DNA from: Bifidobacterium catenulatum subsp. kashiwanohense JCM 15439 = DSM 21854 | GTDB lineage: Bacteria > Actinomycetota > Actinomycetes > Actinomycetales > Bifidobacteriaceae | DNA length: 64,000 nucleotides | Assembly: GCF_001042615.1 (NCBI RefSeq) | Contig: NZ_AP012327.1 | Coordinates: forward strand, 248,001-312,000 | Reading direction: 5' to 3' | In this document: in pieces, positions 9,485-18,036 of the stretch | How positions within the stretch are numbered: the stretch's first letter is position 1 | Layout of the letters: each line of letters starts with the position of its first letter | The notes under the pieces: model-generated | What the model saw: only the letters and a program-made list of their open reading frames with translations | Databases searched by the model: none | Told to the model about the DNA's origin: nothing | Made by a program: the position numbers and the translations under genes

Positions 9485-10375
9485 ATGGAGACCATGGCAT
9501 CCAAAGGAAAACCGTCGCCGCGCTCTGCAGTGAAGCCACTGAGCGACGAGCAAGTCGCAAAACTCGCGCAGAAGCATCATCTTGTAGACCCGACCCATGA
9601 TTTTCCATGCGGGCCGCGCAAAGCCAATGAAGCCGAAATCGCGGCGCAGAATCCAAAAGCGACCCACCGTCTGCTCACCGGATGCGACATCGTATTTCGT
9701 AATCGCACCAAACTCAAGGCGTGGGGCATCGAACATGTGCCGGAAACCGGTCCGTTCATCACCGCGGCCACGCACGTCACCATGTTCGACGTGTTCGTGC
9801 CCATGATCTCCATATTCCACCAAGGCCGCCGCCCGCGTTATATGGCCAAAGCCGAAATGGCCTCGTGGCCGCTGATTGGCAAATGGTTCCAGCTGGTAGG
9901 CATGCAGCCCGTGCAACGACGTGCGGGCAAGGCGAAAGCCATTGAGGAGACCTCCGTGGAAATCCTCACCTCCGGCCGGCCCTTAACCGTATGGCCGGAA
10001 GGCACGGTAACGCGAGACCCGCAGAAGTGGCCGATGAGCATGAAAAACGGCGTGGGTGTAATCGCCCTCGAATCCTCACGCCGACTCGGCTACCAGATTC
10101 CGCTATATTGCGCGGTAACGTGGGGTGCGGCAAGCATCAACCATTGGTGGCCGTGGCCGCGTAAAAACGTGGTCATGTGCTACGACGAGGCGCTTGATTA
10201 TGCTGATCTGCTTGCCGATTGCGATTCCTGGGGTGAGGAAGTGCCGGAAGATCTCGCCAACGAACTCACTCGACGCATCCGCGTACGCATGACCGAAGTC
10301 ATGGCCGAAATCCGCGGCGAACAAGCCCCCGACGGATATTGGGATTATCGCACGATGAGCCGAGTGAAGGACTGA
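9485..10375 (+). CDS. plsC: 1-acyl-sn-glycerol-3-phosphate acyltransferase family protein
   Basis: Acylates lysophosphatidate to phosphatidate at the membrane in phospholipid synthesis. The LPLAT signature is present: THVTMFD is the HX4D catalytic motif (about residue 95) and VWPEGTVTRD the PEGT phosphate-binding motif (about 170). With the ATG at 9485 the protein has 296 residues; in-frame alternatives are 9434 (overlapping the upstream small gene) and 9494. GGTGG just before 9485 is the best ribosome-site candidate. gpsA, which makes the glycerol-3-phosphate backbone, follows, so the pair forms a phospholipid cluster. Exact acyl acceptor is inferred from family. Confidence 0.85.
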   Translation: METMASKGKPSPRSAVKPLSDEQVAKLAQKHHLVDPTHDFPCGPRKANEAEIAAQNPKATHRLLTGCDIVFRNRTKLKAWGIEHVPETGPFITAATHVTMFDVFVPMISIFHQGRRPRYMAKAEMASWPLIGKWFQLVGMQPVQRRAGKAKAIEETSVEILTSGRPLTVWPEGTVTRDPQKWPMSMKNGVGVIALESSRRLGYQIPLYCAVTWGAASINHWWPWPRKNVVMCYDEALDYADLLADCDSWGEEVPEDLANELTRRIRVRMTEVMAEIRGEQAPDGYWDYRTMSRVKD

Positions 10376-10448
10376 ATCGAAGAAGGCCGAATCGAAAAGG
10401 ACTGAATCGAAAAACCGAACACTCGATTGCTGAAATGAAGTAATCGAA

Positions 10449-10493
10449 ATACTGCCAGCCGATTGCGCGTACGTGTGGCGCGTATTGCAGTAT
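10449..10493. repeat. Inverted repeat between plsC and gpsA
   Basis: Arms ATACTGC (10449-10455) and GCAGTAT (10487-10493). No T-run follows, so a regulatory or RNA structure role is as likely as termination. Nearby, AAGGACTGAATCGAA is directly repeated at the plsC stop and about 30 bases later. Confidence 0.4.
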
Positions 10494-10591
10494 GCATCGC
10501 GGTGTGCGCAGCCGGCGGTAGCATAGGAAAAGCAATTTTCGAGCCAAGACTCCGGCTATGAATGATGCCCGGAGCGATGCAAGGAGCAAAT

Positions 10592-11590
10592 ATGACGAAC
10601 GTGACGGTACTGGGCGCAGGAGCTTGGGGAACCGCTTTCGGTCAGGTGCTTGCCGATGCAGGCAACAATGTGACCATGTGGGCCATCGAACCGGAGATCG
10701 TGGAAGGCATTCGCGACCACCATCACAACGGTGTTCGCCTGCCCAGCGTGAAAGTGCTGCCAAGCAACATGACCGCCACCGGCGATCGTGCCGAAGCCGT
10801 GGCCAACGCCGACATTGTGATCGTGGCCATCGCCGCACAGTTCGCCCGCGTGGCGCTCTCCGAATTCAAGGGCCTGATTCCCGAAACCGCACTCGTCGCC
10901 TCGCTGATGAAAGGCATCGAACGCACCACTGACAAGCGCATGGATGAAGTCGTTATGGAAACTCTCGACCTGCCGGTCGACCGCTTCGCTGCGATTTCCG
11001 GACCGAACCTGAGTAAGCAGATCGCCGACCGCGAGCCGGCCGCAACCGTGGTCGCCTGCGAAAATCTCGACAATGCGCGTAAGATCGCAGCCGCCTGCAC
11101 CACCGACTATTTCCGTGCGTTCGTAACCCGCGACGTGATCGGCTTGGAAATGTGTGGATCGCTGAAGAACGTGGTCGCGCTGGCCGTGGGCATGGCCCGC
11201 GGCGCCGGCTACGGCGAAAACACTGCCGCCATGATCGAAACCCGTGGTCTAGCCGAACTGACCGCCTTGGGCGAGGCGGCAGGCGCCGATCCGAAGACGT
11301 TCGCTGGTTTGGCTGGCGTGGGCGACCTGATCGCCACCTGCGGATCCCCGTTGAGCCGCAATTACACGTTCGGTTCCAACCTAGGCAAGGGCCTGAGCGT
11401 TGAGGAAGCCACCAAGGTGAGCAACGGCGTGGCCGAAGGCGTGCCGACCGCCGATGCGGTAGTGGCGCTTGGCAAGCAGTATGGCGTGCCTACGCCGCTC
11501 GCCACCGCCATGAGCCACGTACTTTCCGACGGCATCTCCTGCGCGCAAATGCTGTCAGAACTTTTCGGCGAAGGTATCAGCGAAGAATAA
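10592..11590 (+). CDS. gpsA: Glycerol-3-phosphate dehydrogenase [NAD(P)+]
   Basis: Reduces dihydroxyacetone phosphate to sn-glycerol-3-phosphate for phospholipid synthesis. The ATG at 10592 follows AAGGAG by six bases and gives 332 residues starting with the Rossmann motif (VTVLGAGAWGTAFGQVL). GSLKNVVALAVGMARGAGYG carries the catalytic lysine (about residue 192), and AGVGDLIATCGSPLSRN is the family's C-terminal block. A terminator follows its stop. Confidence 0.96.
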   Translation: MTNVTVLGAGAWGTAFGQVLADAGNNVTMWAIEPEIVEGIRDHHHNGVRLPSVKVLPSNMTATGDRAEAVANADIVIVAIAAQFARVALSEFKGLIPETALVASLMKGIERTTDKRMDEVVMETLDLPVDRFAAISGPNLSKQIADREPAATVVACENLDNARKIAAACTTDYFRAFVTRDVIGLEMCGSLKNVVALAVGMARGAGYGENTAAMIETRGLAELTALGEAAGADPKTFAGLAGVGDLIATCGSPLSRNYTFGSNLGKGLSVEEATKVSNGVAEGVPTADAVVALGKQYGVPTPLATAMSHVLSDGISCAQMLSELFGEGISEE

Positions 11591-11617
11591 GCTTTCCGCA
11601 ACATCGCAATTGCAGAT

Positions 11618-11652
11618 AAGGCCGCACTTTCAGGTGCGGTCTTTTTATTTTT
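11618..11652 (+). terminator. gpsA terminator
   Basis: Ten-bp stem AAGGCCGCAC (11618-11627) / GTGCGGTCTT (11634-11643) with a 6-base loop, followed by a T-rich tract. Confidence 0.9.
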
Positions 11653-11743
11653 CGAGGCATGCGATTGCGTAAAACGTCAATCGGAATTTGTCAATCGTCA
11701 ATCGCTGTATATTCGACAATAATAGTAAATCTGTATAAAAATA

Positions 11744-11776
11744 GTCTAATCGTAATTAGTATAATCGTGATTAGAC
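11744..11776. promoter_or_regulatory. Imperfect palindrome over a TATAAT box
   Basis: GTCTAATC (11744-11751) and GATTAGAC (11769-11776) form the outer arms of a 33-base imperfect palindrome. A TATAAT (11760-11765) lies at its centre, so a protein bound here would cover the probable -10 box of the ATPase gene at 11855. No good -35 is seen. Confidence 0.5.
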
Positions 11777-11854
11777 AAACTTTATGTGGTGACGGCCGGC
11801 TTTACGAAAAGCATGATGGCAACAGAAGATGACCGCAGATGAAAGGCGGAATAT

Positions 11855-13282
11855 ATGAATTTCGTTGGGAGAAACGCGGAATTGGAAACGCTGGAACAGG
11901 CGTACGGCAAAGACGCATTCCAGATGGTTGTGATCTATGGCCGTAGGCGAGTCGGAAAAACGGCATTGATCGAACGATTCTGCCAAGGCAAACGTGCGCT
12001 GACCTTCACCGCGCGAGAATTGAGCAAATCCGAAAATCTTCGTGACTTCTCGCAAGCAGTGTACGCATTCTTCGGCATACCTGAAACCGCCGGATCATTC
12101 GCCAACTGGAAAGACGCCTTCGAATATGTGGCAATGCGGGCGCAGGGGGACCGCGAACACCCGTTCGTGCTGGTGTTCGACGAATTCCCGTACGCCGCGC
12201 AATCTGAAAAGTCGCTGCCGTCGACGCTGCAGATCGTCATCGATCACGCGTTCAAAAACACTAACGTGACAATGGTGCTGTGCGGAAGCAACGAAGGATT
12301 CATGGAAAGCGAAGTACTCGGACGAAAAAGTCCGCTCTACGGCAGGCGAACCGCACAGATTCCACTGAAACCCTTCGATCTGTTCGACGCGGACAAACTT
12401 ATGCCGTCCAACGCAAGTTGGGAAGACAAAATCAACTATTACGCAACGCTCGGTGGTACCCCCTACTATTTGGAACAACTTTCCGAACAATATTCGTATG
12501 CGCAAAACATCGAACGACTCTGCTTCAACATTTCCGGCATACTGTATGCCGAGCCAGACATGCTGATGCGGCAGGAACTTCGGGAACCCGCGTTGTACAA
12601 CGGCTTGCTGAATGCGGTTGGATCGGGGCGTAATACGCCGACCGTTATCGCCGACTATATCGGCATGGACCGTTCATCGGTGAGCACATATCTCGCCACC
12701 TTGGCGGGACTTGGCATCGTCGAACGCAAAGTGCCGTTCGGGGAGAACGCGGCGGTTTCGCGCAAGGGATTATGGCAGTTCAAAGACCCATTCTTCTTCT
12801 ATTGGTACCGTTTCGTAAGCCCCGCCTCAGTGCTGGTCGAACGCGGATTGGCGCACGCGGCGGCGATGCAAAGCACGTCCGGAGCGGCATTCTCCACATA
12901 CGTCGGGCAGCAATTCGAAGAAATGTGCGTGCAATGGCTGGTACGTGAATGCAAGGAAGCGCGAATGGCGTTCCTGCCAACCGCAATCGGCAAATGGTGG
13001 GGCAACGATCCGCAAGCTAAAGCCCAAGCCGATATTGATATCGTTATGGAAGATTCCATCAACAAACAGCTGCTGTTGGGTGAATGCAAGTGGCGCAATA
13101 CGGTGAACGAAAGCGAAACCATCGCAACATTGCAATCGTGCTCGCCGCTCATTAAAAGCAACTATGCACGACAATACGTATTGTTCACCAAATATAAAGC
13201 CGGAGATGCAACGATTGCGAAGGCTGAACAGGACAATTCGCTGAAATTGGTGGACGCGGAACGTATGTTCTTTGAACGATAG
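11855..13282 (+). CDS. AAA ATPase with DUF234-type C-terminal nuclease-like domain
   Basis: A 475-residue protein of the archaeal-type ATPase/DUF234 family. N-terminal P-loop GRRRVGKTAL (about residues 29-38), Walker B LVFDEFPYAA (about 107-116) and a sensor-like MVLCGSNEGFM. A winged-helix region follows (about 245-300; VIADYIGMDRSSVSTYLATL). The C-terminal part has a PD-(D/E)xK-like core: ADIDIVMED then LLLGECKW (about 390-410). AAGGCGG precedes the ATG. It lies between gpsA and ddl, after the gpsA terminator. Molecular role unknown; regulation from the palindrome at 11744 is inferred. Confidence 0.85.
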   Translation: MNFVGRNAELETLEQAYGKDAFQMVVIYGRRRVGKTALIERFCQGKRALTFTARELSKSENLRDFSQAVYAFFGIPETAGSFANWKDAFEYVAMRAQGDREHPFVLVFDEFPYAAQSEKSLPSTLQIVIDHAFKNTNVTMVLCGSNEGFMESEVLGRKSPLYGRRTAQIPLKPFDLFDADKLMPSNASWEDKINYYATLGGTPYYLEQLSEQYSYAQNIERLCFNISGILYAEPDMLMRQELREPALYNGLLNAVGSGRNTPTVIADYIGMDRSSVSTYLATLAGLGIVERKVPFGENAAVSRKGLWQFKDPFFFYWYRFVSPASVLVERGLAHAAAMQSTSGAAFSTYVGQQFEEMCVQWLVRECKEARMAFLPTAIGKWWGNDPQAKAQADIDIVMEDSINKQLLLGECKWRNTVNESETIATLQSCSPLIKSNYARQYVLFTKYKAGDATIAKAEQDNSLKLVDAERMFFER

Positions 13283-13452
13283 ACCGGTGCGGTTTGTATA
13301 CTGAACTGCGATATTGCGAATGCGTGGTATCGCGGGCGAACAGAAGTGCGAACCGGCGCGATATCGCGAAGACAGACAGTACAGACAGTATTGGCAGACG
13401 GTGTTGGACGCGTGTGCGTTCAACGGACCAACTTATGGAGCATAAGACAAAG

Positions 13453-14589
13453 ATGGCAAAACAGCGCATTGTGGTGATGTATGGCGGCAAAGCCGACGAG
13501 CATTCGATTTCCTGCATCTCTGCGGCGGGCGTGCTGCGCGCGTTGGATACTGACAAGTTCGAAGCCATTGAGGTGGGAATCACCAAGAACGGCGAGTGGA
13601 TCGTAGGCGGCGAGGATCCACGCAAGTGGAACATGAGCGAAGGCCTGCCGACGGCGGAGAAGACGGATTCCTCCAAAGATGTGGTGCTGGATGTGGCACT
13701 CGGACAGGATGGTTTCTTCGCTCGTGAAGATGACGGCACGCTGACTTCGCTTGGCCACGTGGACGCCGTGCTTCCGGTATTGCATGGTCCGTACGGTGAG
13801 GATGGCACGATTCAGGGCCTGTTCGACATGATGAACGTGCCGTACGTTGGCTGCGGCGTGCTCGCTTCCGCCGCCTGCATGGACAAGCATTATACGAAGG
13901 TATTGCTGGCTGCGGCTGGTATTCCCGTGGCTCCCGGCATCACGTTGGATGTGCGTAATTATGATGCCGCTTCCGAATTCGCCGCCGAAGCGGACGAGAT
14001 GCTTGTCGCGGTGCAGCAGGCCGGATTGCAGTACCCGCTGTTCGTGAAGCCGTCCCGCGCCGGTTCCAGCTTCGGCGTGACCAAGGTCGAGCATGAGGGC
14101 GATGCGGCCGAGCTTGCCGCCGCCGTGTTCGAAGCGTCCCATCATGATTGGCGTGTGCTTGTGGAACAGGGTATCGACGCGCGTGAAATCGAATGCGCCG
14201 TGCTCTGCCCGAAGGCCGGCGAGGCTCCGCAGGCCAGTTGGCCGGGCGAAATCGTGCTTGACAAGCGTGCCGAGGGCGACGACCAGTTCTATGATTTCGA
14301 CAGCAAGTACGTGAACTCCGACGCAAGCCATGTGGAAGTGCCCGCAAGCCTGCCGGAAGAAACTCTGAACCGCGTGCGCGAAACTGCCAAAAAAGCGTTC
14401 ATCGCGGTCGACGGTGCCGGTCTGAGCCGTGTCGACACCTTCGTGACGGCCGATGGCGAAGTGATGGTCAACGAAATCAACACCATGCCGGGCTTTACCC
14501 CGATTTCCATGTATCCCAAGGCATGGGAGGCGACCGGCGTGAGCTATACCGACCTGATCACCACGCTGATCGAAGGCGTGCTGCGCTAA
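13453..14589 (+). CDS. ddl: D-alanine--D-alanine ligase
   Basis: ATP-grasp ligase that makes D-Ala-D-Ala for peptidoglycan. With the ATG at 13453 the protein has 378 residues and starts in the family's usual way (MAKQRIVVMYGGKADEHSIS). Conserved blocks: LHGPYGEDGTIQGLFDM (about residue 108), the ATP-binding FVKPSRAGSSFGVTK (about 197) and NEINTMPGFTPISMYPK (about 340) with the metal ligands. A second in-frame ATG six codons upstream (13435) is possible. Between the preceding ATPase and ddl, 13283-13452 holds a short GACAGACAGTA-type direct repeat but no clear promoter. Confidence 0.95.
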   Translation: MAKQRIVVMYGGKADEHSISCISAAGVLRALDTDKFEAIEVGITKNGEWIVGGEDPRKWNMSEGLPTAEKTDSSKDVVLDVALGQDGFFAREDDGTLTSLGHVDAVLPVLHGPYGEDGTIQGLFDMMNVPYVGCGVLASAACMDKHYTKVLLAAAGIPVAPGITLDVRNYDAASEFAAEADEMLVAVQQAGLQYPLFVKPSRAGSSFGVTKVEHEGDAAELAAAVFEASHHDWRVLVEQGIDAREIECAVLCPKAGEAPQASWPGEIVLDKRAEGDDQFYDFDSKYVNSDASHVEVPASLPEETLNRVRETAKKAFIAVDGAGLSRVDTFVTADGEVMVNEINTMPGFTPISMYPKAWEATGVSYTDLITTLIEGVLR

Positions 14590-14651
14590 TTTCGATTGTG
14601 TGGTGGCTTGATTTATATTGGCCTGCTTTAGGCTGATTCGATTTGCATGAG

Positions 14652-14686
14652 ACTGGCATCAATGCTGACATTGCGTTGGTGCCAGT
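14652..14686 (+). terminator. Hairpin after ddl
   Basis: A 14-bp stem with two G-T pairs: 14652-14665 and 14673-14686, loop of 7. Only a weak T tract follows, so termination is probable rather than certain. Confidence 0.6.
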
Positions 14687-14709
14687 TGACATATTTCACC
14701 AATTTACCT

Positions 14710-14752
14710 GCAGTTTGGGGAAATTTAGTTTTTCCGATTCAAAATAAACTGC
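14710..14752. promoter_or_regulatory. Nested inverted repeat upstream of the ABC importer
   Basis: Outer arms GCAGTTT (14710-14716) and AAACTGC (14746-14752) enclose GGAAA/TTTCC. It lies in A/T-rich sequence about 90 bases before the importer's first gene, where an operator or leader hairpin would be expected. Confidence 0.45.
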
Positions 14753-14843
14753 ATATTTACTGTAAGGTCAGTATCGCGTTGATTTGAGGGCTTATCTTCT
14801 TTCTTGTTGTTATGAACAAGGCATAAGAAAGATATTGATTTCC

Positions 14844-16007
14844 ATGATTTCTCTGCGCAAACTGGCTGCCGGCTCCCTTGCTGCCGTTCTGGCTTTCTCC
14901 ATGGCCGCCTGCGGATCGGACAGCACGGATTCCTCAGCTGATTCCACTTCCGGCAAGGCCGTAAAGGTTGATGAAAAGTCCGCAAAGGCTACTTCATTGG
15001 CTGATTTCGGTACGATGGACGATCTGGTTGCCGCCGCCGAAAAGGAAGGCCAGCTCAACGTCATCGCACTTCCTCACAACTGGTCCAACTATGGCGAGGT
15101 TATCAACGGCTTCAAGAAGAAGTATCCGAACATCAAGATCAACGAGCTGAACCCGAACGCCTCATCCAAGGAAGAAGTGGACGCAGCCAAGACCAACAAA
15201 GGCACCGACGCTGCTCCCGACGTGTTCGACCTTGGCTTGGCCGTGGCCTCCACCAGCACCGACAACTTCGCCTCCTACAAGGTGCAGGCTTGGGATAAGA
15301 TTCCGGATTCCGTGAAGAATGCCGACGGCAAGTATTACGCCGACTACACCGGCATCATGTCGATCGGTTGGAACGCCGACAAGTACGGCGACATCAACAA
15401 CCTCGACGATCTGATGGATCCGAAGTTCGCCGGCACCGTGGCTCTGAACGGCAAGCCTGCCGAAGCTGGCGCCGCATTCAACGGCTACCTCATGATCAAC
15501 CAGCTTGCAGGTGGTGACATCAACGACCTGCAGCCGGGTCTCGACTACTGCAAGAAGCTTAAGGACGCTGGCAACCTCACCACCATTGACGTGACCGACG
15601 GAACCATCGACTCCGGCCAGACTGGCGTGGTGATGGACTGGAGCTACAACCAGGCCTCCTACCAGAAGAGCCTCAAGGAGAAGGGCGTGAACTGGAAGTT
15701 CAAGACCTTCAAGAACGCCCAGGTGGTCAGTTACTACAACCAGGCCATCAACGTGGACGCTCCGCACCCGGCCGCAGCACGCCTGTGGGAGGAATACCTG
15801 TACACCGCCGACGCTCAGAACGAATGGTTCAAGGGTGGTGCCAACCCGGTGCTCCTCGACTCCATGAAGGAAGACGGCACGGTTGACCAGGACACCCTGA
15901 AGACCGCCATCACCATCGAAGGCGATCCAGTGACCTATACCAACGACGATTCCACTCGCATCACCGAATGGCTCCAGAACAACTGGGACAAGACCATCGG
16001 CAACTGA
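14844..16007 (+). CDS. ABC transporter substrate-binding lipoprotein
   Basis: A 387-residue exported solute-binding protein. The N-terminus is a lipoprotein signal (RKLAAGSLAAVLAFSMAAC, lipobox cysteine about residue 23) followed by a Ser/Asp-rich tether. The mature part resembles the iron/polyamine-type family of periplasmic-binding proteins (segments EGQLNVIALPHNW, PAAARLWEEYLY). The ATG at 14844 is preferred because it places the signal at the N-terminus; a longer frame from 14784 adds 20 unlikely residues. It is the first of four importer genes. Substrate is not readable from sequence: spermidine/putrescine, iron(III) or phosphonate-type are all family options. Confidence 0.85.
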   Translation: MISLRKLAAGSLAAVLAFSMAACGSDSTDSSADSTSGKAVKVDEKSAKATSLADFGTMDDLVAAAEKEGQLNVIALPHNWSNYGEVINGFKKKYPNIKINELNPNASSKEEVDAAKTNKGTDAAPDVFDLGLAVASTSTDNFASYKVQAWDKIPDSVKNADGKYYADYTGIMSIGWNADKYGDINNLDDLMDPKFAGTVALNGKPAEAGAAFNGYLMINQLAGGDINDLQPGLDYCKKLKDAGNLTTIDVTDGTIDSGQTGVVMDWSYNQASYQKSLKEKGVNWKFKTFKNAQVVSYYNQAINVDAPHPAAARLWEEYLYTADAQNEWFKGGANPVLLDSMKEDGTVDQDTLKTAITIEGDPVTYTNDDSTRITEWLQNNWDKTIGN

Positions 16008-16015
16008 TTGGCAAC

Positions 16016-16040
16016 CGCTCGTAAGCAATGCAAACGAGCG
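16016..16040 (+). other. Stem-loop between binding protein and permease genes
   Basis: CGCTCGT (16016-16022) pairs with ACGAGCG (16034-16040), without a T-run. Such intercistronic stems often stabilise the binding-protein message so that it is made in excess; that role is inference. Confidence 0.5.
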
Positions 16041-16216
16041 TTGGAACACAATCGGAAACAATGTAATCCAAGGCCGGTAGACCGGCGGATACGACGGGCT
16101 GAAGTAAGTTCCCCGACGTCTTCTGCCGCAACAGCCGGTCTTGAAGCATGTCTCCAGCGCAATAGCGCAATCCCACAATCCTATGCAATCTCACCGCATA
16201 TCAATCGTATGAAAGC

Positions 16217-17182
16217 ATGCATGCAACCATGACTGCAGCAATCACCCCCAAAGCGGGAGTTATCGGCGGGTGTAACGTACGCGAAGCCCGAGGGACGCGA
16301 GAAAACGGCCCCTCCGCAACCTCCGATTTCGCTACGCATCGCCGCGAAATCGGTACATTCGTCGTGACCATCCCGTTTTTCGCCTACACCGCCTGCTTCC
16401 TGCTCGCGCCTACCGTTATCGTGATTGTCGGCGCATTCCAGAACGTCGATGGCGGATTTACCCTCAATAACTTCAGTAAACTCTTCGAAGCGAACACCAT
16501 CGCCGCGTTCGCCACCTCCATTCTCGTTTCCGTGATCTCCGCACTCATCGGCGCGGTCGTGGGTGCGGTCGCCTCGTATGCGCTGGTGATTGGCAGCAAA
16601 CCGAACGGACTGCTGCGCCGCATGGTCAGTGCCATTTCGTCGGTGCTTGCACAGTTCGGCGGCGTGATGCTCGCTTTCGCCTTCATCGCCACCATCGGCA
16701 TCAATGGCGTCGGCACCATGCTGATCCGCCAGCTGACCGGACTGACCGTCAACCCGAACTGGTTGAGCTCCCTGCCTGGCCTAATCACGGTCTACTGCTA
16801 CTTCCAGATTCCGCTGATGATCATCATCTTCCTGCCTGCAGTCGATTCGATTCGTCCGCAGTGGCGTGAGGCTTGCGAATCGCTCGGCGGCAACACCTTC
16901 CAGTATTGGACGCGCGTTGCGGGGCCGATACTGGTTCCGCGTTTCATTTCCGCATTGCTGCTGCTGTTCGCCAGTGCGTTCTCCGCATATGCGACAGCCG
17001 CCGCATTGTTCTCACAGCGTTCGATTCTGGTGCCGCTTATGATTCAGGGCGCCATGCGCAACGAAATGGATCCGAATCAGCAGGGATTCGCGCAAGTTCT
17101 CGCCTTCGCGATGATCATCGTGGTCGCTCTGGTGATGATGCTGAGCCACGCTGTAGAAAAGAGGACCGGACAATGGCAGTGA
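16217..17182 (+). CDS. ABC transporter permease (PotB-like)
   Basis: Inner-membrane permease of the binding-protein-dependent type I importer family; 321 residues with about six membrane segments from residue 50 on (TIPFFAYTACFLLAPTVIVI first). The EAA-loop region is visible as WREACESLGGNTFQYWTRV (about 215-235), which contacts the ATPase. The first 45 residues are polar. The start is uncertain: 16217 has GAAAG two bases upstream, and 16229 is in frame. Its stop overlaps the next permease by 10 bases. Confidence 0.85.
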   Translation: MHATMTAAITPKAGVIGGCNVREARGTRENGPSATSDFATHRREIGTFVVTIPFFAYTACFLLAPTVIVIVGAFQNVDGGFTLNNFSKLFEANTIAAFATSILVSVISALIGAVVGAVASYALVIGSKPNGLLRRMVSAISSVLAQFGGVMLAFAFIATIGINGVGTMLIRQLTGLTVNPNWLSSLPGLITVYCYFQIPLMIIIFLPAVDSIRPQWREACESLGGNTFQYWTRVAGPILVPRFISALLLLFASAFSAYATAAALFSQRSILVPLMIQGAMRNEMDPNQQGFAQVLAFAMIIVVALVMMLSHAVEKRTGQWQ

Positions 17183-18036
17183 ATCATACTAAAACAATGC
17201 CCCCGCAGCTGCGTGCCGCCCGCGTGCGCAAGCAGCGCGTGATCAAGGCGATCATTCTCACGTTCACGCTGCTGTTTCTGTTCGTGCCACTGGTGTCTAT
17301 GTTTGTGTTCACGATTCGACACCCGCTTTCCGGCAAGTGGAGTTTGGATCCGTGGATTGCGATTTTCACCGGCGATGGCAGTGCGCTTGGTGCTGACTTG
17401 TCCACATTGTGGAACGGTCTTGGATCGTCCATGGGATTATGTGTGGTGACCGTGGTCATCATGCTGCTGCTCATGGTACCCACCATGGTGATCGTGCACA
17501 TTCGCTCCAAGCAGTTGGAACGCGCCATCGAATGGGTGGCCACCCTGCCGCTGACCATCCCCGCCATCGTGCTCGTAGTCGGCCTAGGACCGATCTACCG
17601 CTGGCTCAGCGCCGACGTGCTCAACACCAACCCGATCTGGCTGTGCTTCGCTTACGTTATTCTGGTGATGCCATTTGCATTCCGCGCGCTCGCCGTGGGC
17701 CTCAACTCCATTGACGTGAAAACGCTGTGCGAGGCATCCCGCTCGCTCGGAGCCTCTTGGCCGCGCGTGTTCTTCCGCGTGCTCATCCCTAACCTGTGGC
17801 AGTCGATCCTCTCCGCATCGTTCATCTCCATAGCCGTGGTGCTGGGCGAATACACCGTCGCATCGCTGCTTGGACGCATGAACCTGCAGGTGGCGCTCTA
17901 CCAGCTTGGTCAATCCAACTCCCAAATCTCCACCGCCATGTCGCTGCTGGCACTACTGTTCGGCGTGATCCTGCTGGTAGCCCTCGATCTTATTTCCGAC
18001 GCACTGCGTAAATCCAAAGAAAGCAACGAATCATGA
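17173..18036 (+). CDS. ABC transporter permease (PotC-like)
   Basis: Second permease subunit, 287 residues, six predicted membrane segments (first about residues 27-47). The EAA loop is at about 180-200 (LCEASRSLGASWPRVFFRV). The ATG at 17173, inside the upstream gene, follows AGAGGACC and gives translational coupling; its stop overlaps the ATPase start as ATGA. Works as a heterodimer with the preceding permease. Confidence 0.85.
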   Translation: MAVNHTKTMPPQLRAARVRKQRVIKAIILTFTLLFLFVPLVSMFVFTIRHPLSGKWSLDPWIAIFTGDGSALGADLSTLWNGLGSSMGLCVVTVVIMLLLMVPTMVIVHIRSKQLERAIEWVATLPLTIPAIVLVVGLGPIYRWLSADVLNTNPIWLCFAYVILVMPFAFRALAVGLNSIDVKTLCEASRSLGASWPRVFFRVLIPNLWQSILSASFISIAVVLGEYTVASLLGRMNLQVALYQLGQSNSQISTAMSLLALLFGVILLVALDLISDALRKSKESNES

